A stretch of 64,000 bases of DNA from Buxus sempervirens (Eukaryota > Streptophyta > Magnoliopsida > Buxales > Buxaceae): contig OX387183.1 of assembly GCA_947561395.2 (NCBI GenBank), positions 4,211,883 to 4,275,882 of the forward strand, written 5' to 3'. Below are positions 1 through 9,563 of this stretch, piece after piece; position 1 is the stretch's first letter, and each line of letters begins with the position of its first letter. The notes under the pieces were generated by a model that saw nothing but the letters and a program-made list of their open reading frames with translations, made no database searches and had not been told where the DNA came from. The translations under genes and the position numbers were made by a program.

Positions 1-1022
1 GACACATGCTCGCAAGGAAAATATTGCGATTGGGATATTATTGGTCTACAATGGAGCACGATTGCTGCCTACATGTTAAGAGATGCCATTTGTGCCAAAT
101 ATATGCTGATAATAAGCATGCACCACCAAGTGAACTCCACAGCATGACCTCTCCATGGCCATTCTCTATGTGGGGTATTGATGTCATTGGGATGATTTCT
201 CCAAAAGCATCTAATGGACACCGGTTCATTCTAGTGGCAATTGATTATTTCACAAAGTGGGTTGAAGCTGCTTCGTATGCAAATATCACAGGAAACCATG
301 TTCTTAAGTTTCTAAAGCACAACATAATTTGTCGCTATGGGTTGCCAAAAGCCATAGTTTCAGACAATGCTTCAAATATTAAGAACAAGGATATGAAGGA
401 GATGTGTGAGCAGTTTCAGATAACTCATCACAAATCAGCCCCTTACAGGCCAAAGATGAATGGAGCAGTAGAAGCGGCAAATAAGAATATAAAGAAAATA
501 ATCCAGAAGATGGTGGTAAGCTATAGAGATTGGCACGAGATGTTGCCATTTGCTCTCCATGCTTACAGAACCTCGATCCGAACTTCTACTGGGGCAACGC
601 CGTATTCCTTGGTTTATGGAACAGAGGCAGTCTTACCGGTTGAGGTAGAAATCCCTTCATTAAGAGTGCTTATGGAAACAGAGCTTGAAGAGGCTGAATG
701 GGTTCAGTCTAGATATGAGCAACTTGATCTGATAGAAGAAAAGCGGTTGAATGCGCTTTGCCACGGTCAACTGTATCAGAAGAGAATGGCCAGGGCCTAC
801 AACAAGAAAGTGAAGCCCAGAGCTTTCCAAGTGGGTAATCTAGTCTTAAAAAAGATATTACCATTTCTGGAAGACCCTCGTGGAAAGTTTAAGCCAAATT
901 GGGAAGGACCTTATGTAGTAAAGAAGGTCTTGTCAGGAGGGGCTCTTATCTTGACAGAAATGGATGGGGCAGATTTTCCTGAGCCAATCAACTCCGACGC
1001 GGTCAAACAATATTTCCCTTGA
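1..1022 (+). CDS. Integrase, C-terminal part of pol (element 1, partial)
   Basis: The 3' part of a Ty3/gypsy pol gene, open from the window edge to the stop at 1020-1022. Integrase inserts the cDNA copy into chromosomal DNA. Visible are the end of the HHCC zinc-binding region (CHLCQ), the catalytic core with Asp in WGIDVIG, Asp in VSDNASNI and Glu in MNGAVEAANK, and the C-terminal fold ending near FPEPINSDAVKQYFP. There is no chromodomain, as usual in the Tat lineage. No stop or frameshift is seen in the about 340 residues present, and it aligns throughout with the integrase of element 3 (about 55250-56242). RT and RNase H would lie left of the window. Confidence 0.93.
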   Translation, partial: HMLARKILRLGYYWSTMEHDCCLHVKRCHLCQIYADNKHAPPSELHSMTSPWPFSMWGIDVIGMISPKASNGHRFILVAIDYFTKWVEAASYANITGNHVLKFLKHNIICRYGLPKAIVSDNASNIKNKDMKEMCEQFQITHHKSAPYRPKMNGAVEAANKNIKKIIQKMVVSYRDWHEMLPFALHAYRTSIRTSTGATPYSLVYGTEAVLPVEVEIPSLRVLMETELEEAEWVQSRYEQLDLIEEKRLNALCHGQLYQKRMARAYNKKVKPRAFQVGNLVLKKILPFLEDPRGKFKPNWEGPYVVKKVLSGGALILTEMDGADFPEPINSDAVKQYFP

Positions 1023-1446
1023 GGGAATGTCACAAAGAAATGATCCGAGGCCATTTTTCTTCATCCCTCACAAATTTTAATATCCCTAGATTAAGCCAAG
1101 TTGAGCCTGTTCGTGTCTTAAAGAACCCAAACTGGAGCTTACAGTCGCGACTGGGGCAGGGTTAATAAAAAAAAAAAAAAGGAAACAACAAAGAAAGGCC
1201 GAATGCAAAGAAAAGGAAAAAAGGCCAATATTGGAAAGGGGGGGGGGGGGGGGGGGTCGCATCCATTATGACTGTAAGCCCAGTTATCCCATTTTAAATA
1301 TGTTAAAATTTTGAGCCTATAATAACCTTCTTTCATAAACTCAACCCAGCCTTCGTTTCGTCCTATTGGTCAAGTCCTCGGTGATCTGGGTGTATTCCTT
1401 CAAGCTCGGGATGTTGAAAGGGCAATGACGGAATAAGTAAGCCGGT

Positions 1447-1474
1447 CCTAGTGAAAACCGTAACAGGCACTAGG
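1447..1474 (+). other. Conserved hairpin after pol (element 1)
   Basis: Perfect 7-bp stem CCTAGTG/CACTAGG with a 14-base loop containing AAAACCGTAA. The same structure occurs at 28650-28679 (element 2) and 56685-56714 (element 3), with G-U pairs there, always followed by GGGGCAATATTGG and an A-rich tract. It may be an RNA element of the genomic transcript; the function is unknown. Confidence 0.55.
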
Positions 1475-1573
1475 GGCAATATTGGGAGAAAGAAGGCGAA
1501 AAAAAAGGGAATAAAAGAAAAGGAAGAAACAGGAAAAAGGTCACCAACCGTACTTGAGATACAGATTGAACTA

Positions 1574-1661
1574 AACCGCCCTTTTTCTACAGTTTTGGCA
1601 GAAGGGCTATGCAACCGCATATTGAAGACGGTTTTGGCTCAACCGTTCTGAATGCGCGGTT
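1574..1661. promoter_or_regulatory. Dyad cluster, AACCGC type, after pol (3 sites)
   Basis: Three 21-bp inverted repeats at 1574-1594, 1613-1633 and 1641-1661, each about AACCGC-N9-GCGGTT with small deviations. Spacers are 18 and 7 bp. The same half-site recurs at the gene A promoter, the gene B promoter and the U3 of this element. I see no equivalent cluster at this spot in elements 2 or 3. Confidence 0.65.
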
Positions 1662-2081
1662 TTATGCAGCAAAATTGAATTGAGCAGATTTTCTGCACAG
1701 GACTGAACCAGTAGGCTGGGGCAGGCCCCCTGGAAGTCGGAAAGAAACTTGGGGATGAGTCTAAGGGTTCCAAGGGAGACGAATTGGCTTCCTCCTCATT
1801 AACTGAAATACCTTTTTTGCCCAACTTACTTCAATTCATCCAACTATATGGGATTAAAGCATTACGGACCAATTTACAATAAAAACACACAAAAATGAAA
1901 ACTATATTTTGGCCAATGATGAGAAATCAGTGACTTTTCATTAAAACTGTCAGTTTTTACAAGCATATGAGAGTTCTGAGGCCAATAGTATAAAAACCTA
2001 TTTTGTATTCTCCATCTTTCCACTAGTGGAGTTTCTCTTTGTACAGGAGTGTAAAAAAGAAAAAATATACAATAAAAGGGG

Positions 2082-3735
2082 CTAATCTCTTTCCCCTAGC
2101 CTTTCCTCAAGCTCTCTGATCCGAGCCGCCTGAACCGCCACAAGCCTTTCAGCCCCCTCTGCATCTGGGTCACTGAGGAATGAGATGACGTCATCTGAGA
2201 GAGTCTGCCTAGTCCTCATATCTCGGAGCCTGGCCATGGTTTCATCATGCCTACGCCATGCAGCTCTCACCTCAAAGCGACGGGCCTGTATCTGCTCTGA
2301 TAACCGTCTCTCCAGATCTTCCTTCTCCAATCTCAAAGTACGGGCCTCCTCCACCCATATGAGCTGAAGCCGCCTATGAGAAGCCCGCTCGGTCTCCAAG
2401 AGGTCCTCATAAGTAGGACACGGGATAGCAGGAGGATCCATCGGTATGGAAGCGCAGCTCTGCACCTGCTCTCTAATCCAGAAGATATAGTCCTTCTCAT
2501 GCAATTTGGAGAAGACAGGACCTCTCAAGAAGCAGGCCTGCGACCATTCCTTCAATAACCGGAAGCATAGGCCCATGGTAGCCGGTGTGAGCGGACCTAT
2601 GAGCTCTTCATATCCCTGAGGTACCAGAATCCCCTGCACCTCCTCTCCAAACTGTCGGATGACCCTCAAAGGCAAGTAGAGCAAGGCAGACCTCAAGCCC
2701 ATGAGCACAGCGAAGTTTTGGTCAGAGAAGCTGATCACTGTCTCGACGGAGGGCTGGTAAGCACCAGGCCATCTCACCTGGTCGTCCTGAAGAGTCCCCA
2801 AGAAAGCAAACCATCCCTGTTTGCCGCCATGTATATTGGGACACCCCCTGTTGCTCATCAAAACAGGAACGTCCAATCTGGGGAAGAAGCGCCGGGTTAT
2901 CTCTTCAACCTGACTCAGGTGGTCAAGTAACCAGAGCTGCACAAAACAGGGAAGCATTTCCAACCTTAGAAAATTTCAACATGGCAATAAAGATTACAAT
3001 TCAAAGAAAGAGATTCAGATTTTACCTGAAGTATAGGGGCGCAGGCAAGGAAACTTTTCTGCTTCCTGTGATAGCAGTCAGTCAAGGCCTGGTATATTTC
3101 AGCCAGGATCATAGGGGCAAGCCTTTCGCGCTCCCTAATTTGGCAAATGACTGAAATGAGGGATAAATCAACCTCGCTATCACCTCGGGGGAATAAAAGT
3201 TGATTGACCACTATCAATGTCAGAGCATTGAACCGGGCCGACTGGTTGGAGCTATTTAACAGCTTCTCAGTCAGAAATGACTTGGATAGGGTCAATAAAG
3301 CGTCGGCTTCCCTAACTCTTTCTTGTTAATCCCCAAAAAAGTGGAGGCTTCCTTTTTGAAGCTTGGTTTGAGAGGTGGGTTAACTACTTTCTTAGAATAA
3401 CTAAGGTTGAGGATGGTTTCAACCTCCTCGACTGTGGGGGTCATCTCTTTTTCCCCAAACCTGAAGAGGTTCAATTGAGGCTCCCAATGCCCAATTAGTG
3501 CCTCTATGATTTCCCATTTTAGAGGAATCTTTGGGATTGAAAGGAGGTGGCCTAGATTGGCAGAGGCCCAATCCATCTCATCTTGAGGGGTCATTGAGGA
3601 GACCCACCTCTCATAGAATGTATCTACAATGGCATACCTAGTCAAATTAGGATGTTTAGACCTAATTTTTGGTCTAGGTGCTAATATTTCAGGTACAGAA
3701 GATGAAGAAGGCACAGAAGCTGAACCAGAAGCCAT
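2082..3735 (-). pseudogene. Antisense gene A, PMD-like protein, one frameshift (element 1)
   Basis: Minus-strand gene in two exons: 3735-3026 (start MASGSASVP) and 2936-2082, joined at CAG|GTAAAA and TTGTGCAG|CT. The first exon has the block FRFGEKEMTPTVEEVETI, which resembles the plant mobile domain (PMD, aminotransferase-like) family. The second exon begins LWLLDHLSQVEEI and ends in a long charged coiled coil. Compared with the intact copy in element 3 (58902-57188), one base is missing in a G run near 3305-3315, so the frame closes at 3292 and resumes in another frame from 3295. The product would act in the plant cell, possibly in the nucleus, but its biochemical role is unknown. No other break was noticed. 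Confidence 0.8.
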
Positions 3736-4207
3736 TAATGGGCAAAAGTGGATTAAAGGCAGCTAGGAGAGAGAAAATCGCCGAAACAGGGGGTTTCTGA
3801 CCTAAGCAATACGTCAAAATGACATCCTGCCCGCAATTTGCGGTTTTAAAATAACCTAAGGGCGAAAACCGCATACACAGAACGGTTGTGCCTGAACCGC
3901 ACTTAATATGCGGTTACATTCCCGCAAAGTTTAAAAACCGCGGGATAAGTACGGTTCTTGCACAACCGCCCTGAATGTACGGTTTTTGCACAAAAAAAGG
4001 GTTTTACTTCTTTCTTTTAATAAGTCATGTTCACAGAAAACCTGTTACCTGTATAACAATTGTAACATGACAAACATACAAAAATAAACAAAAAAAGAAA
4101 CAAAACCAAAAAAAAAAATCTTCTCTTTTCATATAAACTGCCAATGAATACATCAAGTTTATGTACAAATATCTGATAAATCCTAATCTAGACCTATCTC
4201 TAACAGG
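3736..4207. other. Spacer between antisense genes A and B (element 1)
   Basis: Non-coding. It is the upstream region of gene A (minus strand) and the 3' flank of gene B. It holds the dyad cluster 3867-3984 and A-rich sequence up to 4135. A weak TATA-like stretch (RC of TTTTAAAATAA, about 3844-3854) lies between the dyads and the gene A start. Confidence 0.7.
3867..3984. promoter_or_regulatory. Dyad cluster upstream of gene A (element 1, 4 sites)
   Basis: Four 21-bp AACCGC-N9-GCGGTT-type dyads at 3867-3887, 3895-3915, 3936-3956 and 3964-3984. Spacers are 7, 20 and 7 bp. The cluster lies about 130 bp upstream of the gene A start codon on the minus strand, a promoter-like position. The 9-bp centre varies while the arms are kept. 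Confidence 0.7.
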
Positions 4208-7139
4208 TCAATCCCTATCGCCTCTACCCCGCCGTCGCTGCCGGATGAAGAAATGATCTAAGAAGCGCTGGCTAGCGGAAGATGAAGGCTCACCAAGCGA
4301 GGATGGACCAACAGGAGGCACCAGGTCTGCAGGAGGTGCAGGATCGGTAGAAGAGGCTGAGGCTGGAACTGGATCATCCCGGGTCAGGTCCATGAAGCAT
4401 GAAACTGAAATGTCCGTCGCCAAAGGGACCAGCTCCAGAACCCGAGAGTCCTCCTCTCTCATAAGCTCGGCCGCCTCTGGCTCAGCTACACCAGCATCCT
4501 CCTCTCTCGCAGGCTCGACCACCTAATGAACCGCGGGAACCTCCAAGTCACCCTCCGCTGTCTCGGGAGCAGTCTCTGGTTCAGATGCAGGAGCGGTCTC
4601 AGGCACAGGTGCAGCCTCGGGCATCTCGGCCGACTCAGGAACTACACCAGCAGAGGTAGCCTCGGCCGCCACCTCGCTCTCTCTCTCTCTCCGGGATCTC
4701 TACATCTCCTAAAGAGAAGGACAAAGTGCGGGAACTGGATGGAGAAGCCACCACATCCTCCTGAAAGGCAAAGACAGATTGATCAGTTTTTTTTTATAAG
4801 CAGAAAAGACAAGAAAAAATACAGAAACCAAAAAAGACAGACCTGAGCTCCTGAAGGCCCTGCCTGACCCTGGGCACTGGCCAACTGGGCCCGCAAGTCA
4901 GCAATGAGAGCGGCCTGCCCAGTAATGATGACATCGCTCTCAGCAATGGCGGCGTCCCTCTCAGCCAGCTGGCGCTCCAGATCCGTATATCGAGCCCGGA
5001 CCTCCTCCAGCTGTGCCTCCTGAAATAAGATAAGAAGAGAAAAGATATCAGTAAATAAGAAAGAAAGAAAGACTAGAAGAATTTACAAGAAAGGGAGGTT
5101 CATACCGTGGTGTCATAGAGGCGGATCACTACCCCTCCTATCTCAGTAACTCCACCTCGAACGGGCATGGGCTGCATCAGACAACCCACTGAGACCTGCC
5201 CGAACCAGGTATCATAGTCACCATCGACTAAAAGGCCATCTCCTGCCTCCCACTCGCCGAAATGGGCAGGGTCGAATGGACCAGGAGGGATGAAAGGTGC
5301 TGTATCTGGAGGAGCCACTGGGATCCGGAGCTCGCCAGTATGCTGGAAGAAGAAGCGCTCCCCGAGGTACCATATACTGCCCAACTGCCCGATAAAGAAT
5401 GGGTACCTTTGGCGCCGCTGATCCAGGGCGAAAGCGTCATCCACAAAGGGCTGAAAAGCCAGCTCGTCATGCAGGCCGTCAAGACGGGGGACAGATAGCT
5501 GAGGGTAAACAAAGAAGAATATCAGAATCTGATAAAAAGGAGAAAAGGAAATGAAGAAAAGAGAGACGGGAAAAGTGCTTACCTCTCTCCTGAAGGTCCT
5601 GTCCAGGTGAGCCCTGGCCGACCTAGGGCGACTCTTCTCTGAGTCACGCCTAATCTGATTCCATCGACGGGCCAAGGGAAATGTCCCCTCAGACAAGGTG
5701 GAGGTAGGGCGAAAGTGGGCCACATAGACCCGAGCAAAGAACTGAAAAGAAAAAAGAGAAGAGAAGAAGAAAAAAGAAAAAAGAACACCAAAAAAAAAGA
5801 AAAAAGAGGTTAAGCAAAAAAAGAAAAAAAAAGAAGAAGAGAGAAAAGAAAGGAAAGGAAGAAGAAAAGAATTTGTACCTGCAGAAAGGGCCAGAAAAAT
5901 CTGCAACCTACTCCGGCTCCCCTGGGAGAAGACAGGCCAGAAACCACTCGTCGAAGGCCCGCTAGCAGGGTGCCATAAACCAGCTGGCCCCAGGCATAGT
6001 CCCTCGCTCGGTGCAGATCCCGGAGAAGACTCAAGAAATGGGGGCTGACTGAAGTAGTATCCTCCAAGCAGAAGCAGGAGCCCATCATCAGAAGAAAAAG
6101 AAATCTGAAAGCCATCGGGAAACTGGGATGATCCGCTGCTAGGGTGCTGAATCCCCTCTCCACAAATGCCTCCCTCAACCATGTCCGGGAGATACGAGTG
6201 ATCCTGCTCCGATCCCACGCCTCCACGGGCATCTCATCATATCCTAACAGCTCGGCAATCTCCAAGTCCGCCGGCCGATCCATCTCAGTGATGACATCTC
6301 CAGTCATCCTGATCCCGGTAATGAGAGCGAAGTCGGAAGGACGAATACCGATCTCCACATCAGGCAGGTGAAAGCTCAGGGTCTCCGGGAAAAAGCGCTC
6401 CAACAAAGCCAAGATCAAAGGCCGATCCTGACGAACGCCGGTGATGGTGATAAAAGGGCCAAATCCAAAACGGCCCATCTCTCGGCGCAGAGAAGACGAG
6501 CAAGCCCCTACAACATCAGCAAAAAGGGCCCAGCTCCCTCGGAAATGGGAAGAAGGGTATCTAAGGGGGATGTCCGCCTTGACGCCTGCCGAAGGATGCG
6601 TCGCCAAACCACTAAGAAGAGAGGTGTCCCGGATCTGATCTGCTATCTCTGCAGGAATGGCGACACAGCTCCCTCGGAAATGGGAAGAAGGGTATCTAAG
6701 GGGGATGTCCGCCTTGACGCCTGCCGAAGGATGCGTCGCCAAACCACTAAGAAGAGAGGTGTCCCGGATCTGATCTGCTATCTCTGCAGGAATGGCGACA
6801 CGGGTCGCCCGGGCTCCTGCCCTACCTCTACGACGGCCTCCCCTACGCTCTCGGACCTCACCAGCAGGCTAGAAAGGCAGATAAAAGAGGGTTTAAGTTG
6901 AATGTGATAAAAGAAAGGCCGGGTTTTAAAAAAGGGAAAGGGAATACCTCTGGGATCAACTCCAGCGAATCCCCAGACGCCCCAGAGTCTGAATCTGAAA
7001 GCTCCAGACCACTGGGAGAAGAAGGCTCAGGGTCTGGCTCAGCCCTAGAGGAAGACGCCACATCGGCCGGATCCCTCCGAACCCTCGAAGATGAAGGCTC
7101 ATCTACGGGACCCCGAGAAGCGCGATGTGTACGGGCCAT
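4208..7139 (-). pseudogene. Antisense gene B, PMD-like protein with breaks (element 1)
   Basis: Minus-strand gene in six exons by comparison with element 3: 7139-6948, 6868-5879, 5741-5583, 5498-5106, 5019-4843 and 4760-4208, all with GT/AG borders. Exon 1 starts MARTHRASRGP and is Ser/Arg-rich. Exon 2 begins with an RG-rich stretch and carries the PMD-like block ERFFPETLSFHLPDVEIGI. Exon 5 is a coiled coil; exon 6 is acidic, ending in RQRRRGRGDRD. Exon 3 has the same length (159 bases) as in element 3. Exons 1-5 are open and in phase. Breaks: length change in a GA repeat (4673-4691) shifts the frame in exon 6, and a TAG lies at 4523-4525. Exon 2 also has an in-frame 135-bp tandem duplication (6531-6800). 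The role is unknown. Confidence 0.8.
6531..6800 (-). repeat. 135-bp tandem duplication inside gene B exon 2
   Basis: Two copies, 6531-6665 and 6666-6800, look identical by eye. The period of 135 bases is 45 codons, so the frame is kept. It duplicates the stretch just before the PMD-like core (VAIPAEIADQIRDTSLL to SSHFRGS). Elements 2 and 3 have one copy, so this is recent and specific to element 1. Confidence 0.9.
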
Positions 7140-8534
7140 CTACAGGATCAAATTGCAGGGAGAAATTCATTATGTTTCTACTTTTAAAGTCATAAATTTC
7201 TTTCATGTTCTTCTTAAAAACTGTTGTTCTTTAGATTAACGAAATTTGTTTTGTTTGCAGAAGAAAAGGAAATCGGAGAAGACACTTTAGAAAGCGCCCG
7301 GCCGAACCAGGATTCGATTTCTTTTATTCTTTATTAATTTCTTTATTATTTCTGTTATATATAAGAATTATATATAAGAAACAAAATTTCCTATATATCT
7401 TTCTTATAGAAAAAAAAAAAAAGAAGAAGAAGAAGAAAAGAAAAAAAAAGAGGGTTGTTTTTTGAAGCAAGCTATTCAGAATTTTCAATTCATTTCCAAA
7501 TTTTAGGATTCTGATAAGTTTACAAATTGTCTAAAGCCCTAAACTATTAAATGTGTTCTACTTGTCAGGTTTACAGAGGAAAGACAGTAGGAAGGACAGT
7601 CAAATCAGGACCCTAGCTAACGGGAAGTGCCAAGCTAGGTTCAATCCTATTCATTCTAATGGAGTGTCAGCATTAAATGGGTCCAAGAGCAATCCATACC
7701 AGACATCCGAATGTTCAATATTGATGGATCAAAATCAATGAGACCTTGACAATAAGTCAGAGCATGTGCAGAAAATAGCCAGTATCCAGAAGCATGTTAG
7801 GACTGAACACAAGTGACCAGAAAAGAAAGAGCAAACGCGTTCAGATATACATCAAGGCATAATTCCAACAAGAGCAACAAGACAATGTCATCAAAATTAA
7901 TATGGCAAATCAAGGCACCACACTAAATAAAATCAAGTGTTCGTCCATACATTAGCTCAAAGTTCATGTTCTCGGATAAAAGTGCTGCAGAAAAATGATC
8001 AAGATATGAACCAGTTCGAAATCTAAAGTGCATTTCAATCAATAACAGGAGATTAAATTCCTACATGAACCAGGATCATTTACTCAGTGATTCAAGATGT
8101 TAGAGCTCAGATTGGTTGCTTGCCAAAAGGAATGAGTATTCGGCCACTTACTTGTGGTAGCTGAAATCAAAGCTTTGCAATGAAAAATCGAAGCTGTGGC
8201 CTCACCGGAACCCCGACTGCACTCGATTGATGGCGTGGTTGAAGAAGAGTTCCAGTCGCCAAATTCTCACAGCCCAAACAGCGGTCAAGTCATGGCAGGA
8301 AGAAGAAATCGTTCGAATACCCGCCGGAAAGTGCCGTAGTTCACCAGGAGAAAAACAGAAATCACCGGGAGAAGATGATGTCACCGAAGGAGTTGTCTTC
8401 GTCGGAAGAGAAGAGAAGAAAACCGGAAGAAAAGCACGGTCGCCAGAGAAGAGGAACAGCACCAGAGTTCTAGGGTTTTCGCGAACGAAATGAAGCCAGG
8501 CGCGGTCACGGCCTCGGTTATATGAAACCTAGAG

Positions 8535-8633
8535 AACCGCATATACAGAACGGTTAGTATTGCAAGTGCCCAAAACCGCACATACAGCACGGTTGAAATT
8601 GAAAATGCTAAAAACCGCATGTTCAGTACAGTT
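8535..8633. promoter_or_regulatory. Dyad cluster upstream of gene B (element 1, 3 sites)
   Basis: Three 21-bp AACCGC-type dyads at 8535-8555, 8574-8594 and 8613-8633, separated by exactly 18 bp each (39-bp period). A minus-strand ATATAA (8519-8524) lies just 10 bp downstream in the gene B direction, as expected for sites upstream of a core promoter. Confidence 0.7.
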
Positions 8634-8756
8634 GGCACCCAAAAATGAATTTCCAAAACTTTTTTCAATCTATCTCAAAGGATCTATGTCCAGGGCAGTT
8701 GTGAATTGCAAGAAACACCATCCTATCAACTTTTGCTTTTTAAAATTTGCTCGAAT

Positions 8757-8786
8757 CTCACTTCATAGCCACGAGTGCTCTGTGAG
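8757..8786 (+). other. Conserved hairpin before the polypurine tract (element 1)
   Basis: Inverted repeat CTCAC...GTGAG around TTCATAGCCACGAG. It is matched at 38608-38637 (CTCACT/AGTGAG) and in two copies in element 3 (63764-63793 and 63908-63938), where the stem is TCCAC/GTGGA. The paired change suggests a conserved structure. Confidence 0.5.
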
Positions 8787-8959
8787 AGGCGAGGAGAGGA
8801 TTTGACCCTTAAGGTTAGGGACTTTTCATCAAATCCTTTAAACAAATTCTTTTTCAAAAACCACATTGGAATTCTTGCAGCTCATAATCGAATGGACATG
8901 ATCCTGAGGGGTGCAATTTGCGGGTCTTTTGCTCTCCGATGCCAATTGATTCCAATCCC

Positions 8960-8976
8960 AGCGAAGAGGGGGCAGT
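8960..8976 (+). other. Polypurine tract (element 1)
   Basis: AGCGAAGAGGGGGCAG directly before the 3' LTR start at 8977. This is where plus-strand DNA synthesis is primed in LTR retrotransposons. Element 2 has AGCAAAGAGGGGGCAG at the same place. Confidence 0.85.
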
Positions 8977-9089
8977 TGTAGACACCCCAAATTGCACCAC
9001 AATATAAGAGATTAACTAAGAAAGGCTCCAAAGGTCTTATTTGAGCCTTGACATATGTCAAACTTTCAAAAACTTTCAAAATCAGTGCC

Positions 9090-9355
9090 AACCGCACTGT
9101 GTATGCAGTTTTTATAATCTCGGTTTCAACCGCTCTGCATGTGCGGTTGCAACCGCACAAACAGCACGGTTCAGGTCCTTGCTTGTTGCGCTGGCGGCCA
9201 CGTGGCTTCGCGAAGCTTCGGCCGTTAAGCCGCGTGGACAGCACTCAATTAAAGCATAACTGAATTGAACCGTCCTGTATATGCGGTTTGGTCAAATTTG
9301 TATTGAACCGCACTTTGAGTGGCGGTTCTGTGGAAACCGCACTGAGTATACGGTT
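9090..9355. promoter_or_regulatory. U3 dyad cluster, AACCGC type (element 1, 6 sites)
   Basis: Dyads at 9090-9110, 9128-9148, 9151-9171, 9268-9288, 9306-9327 (22 bp) and 9335-9355. The arms match those at the gene A and gene B promoters of the same element. The cluster ends about 200 bp upstream of the TATA box at 9557. A CACGTG G-box lies between the two halves at about 9198-9203. Confidence 0.7.
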
Positions 9356-9556
9356 TTGGTTGTTTTGGGGATTTGCGAAATGGCTCGATCTCTGAGCCTT
9401 ATTTACGCATATTACCTCTCTCTCAAGGACCTAAACTCCCCATTTCACCCTCCGAAACTTGCTGAATTACACCAATTCATGCCTTGGAGGAGAATTGGAA
9501 TAATCTAGAAGGCCTTTTTGGCCTACCCTTGGGACCCTTCTACCCTTGACTTGGCC

Positions 9557-9563
9557 TATAAAT
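9557..9563 (+). promoter_or_regulatory. TATA box of the element 1 LTR
   Basis: CTATAAATAGAGGGG context, shared with the other family A LTRs (39241-39247 and 43576-43582) and with LTR-B copy 1 (23295-23301). Confidence 0.8.

Larger units (their letters stand above)
1023..2081 (+). other. Spacer between integrase and antisense gene A (element 1)
   Basis: No credible gene. It holds a run of 19 G (1238-1256), A-rich tracts, a short hairpin at 1447-1474, three AACCGC-type dyads (1574-1661), and a block near 1900-2037 that is conserved in elements 2 and 3 (about 28985-29125 and 57005-57146). That block carries TTCCACTAGTGGAGTT at about 2022-2037. On the minus strand this stretch is the 3' flank of gene A. 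Confidence 0.7.
7140..8976. other. Region upstream of gene B up to the 3' LTR (element 1)
   Basis: AT-rich, with no convincing plus-strand gene. On the minus strand it is the upstream and probable 5' UTR (perhaps intron-containing) region of gene B, with CCGG-rich leader-like sequence at 8320-8450, as also seen in elements 2 and 3. It then holds a TATA-like motif (minus, 8519-8524), the dyad cluster 8535-8633, a conserved hairpin (8757-8786) and the polypurine tract. Confidence 0.65.

Noticed and set aside
5262-5498. Plus-strand frames opposite genes A and B
   Set aside because: They mirror the real minus-strand exons and are not kept between elements.
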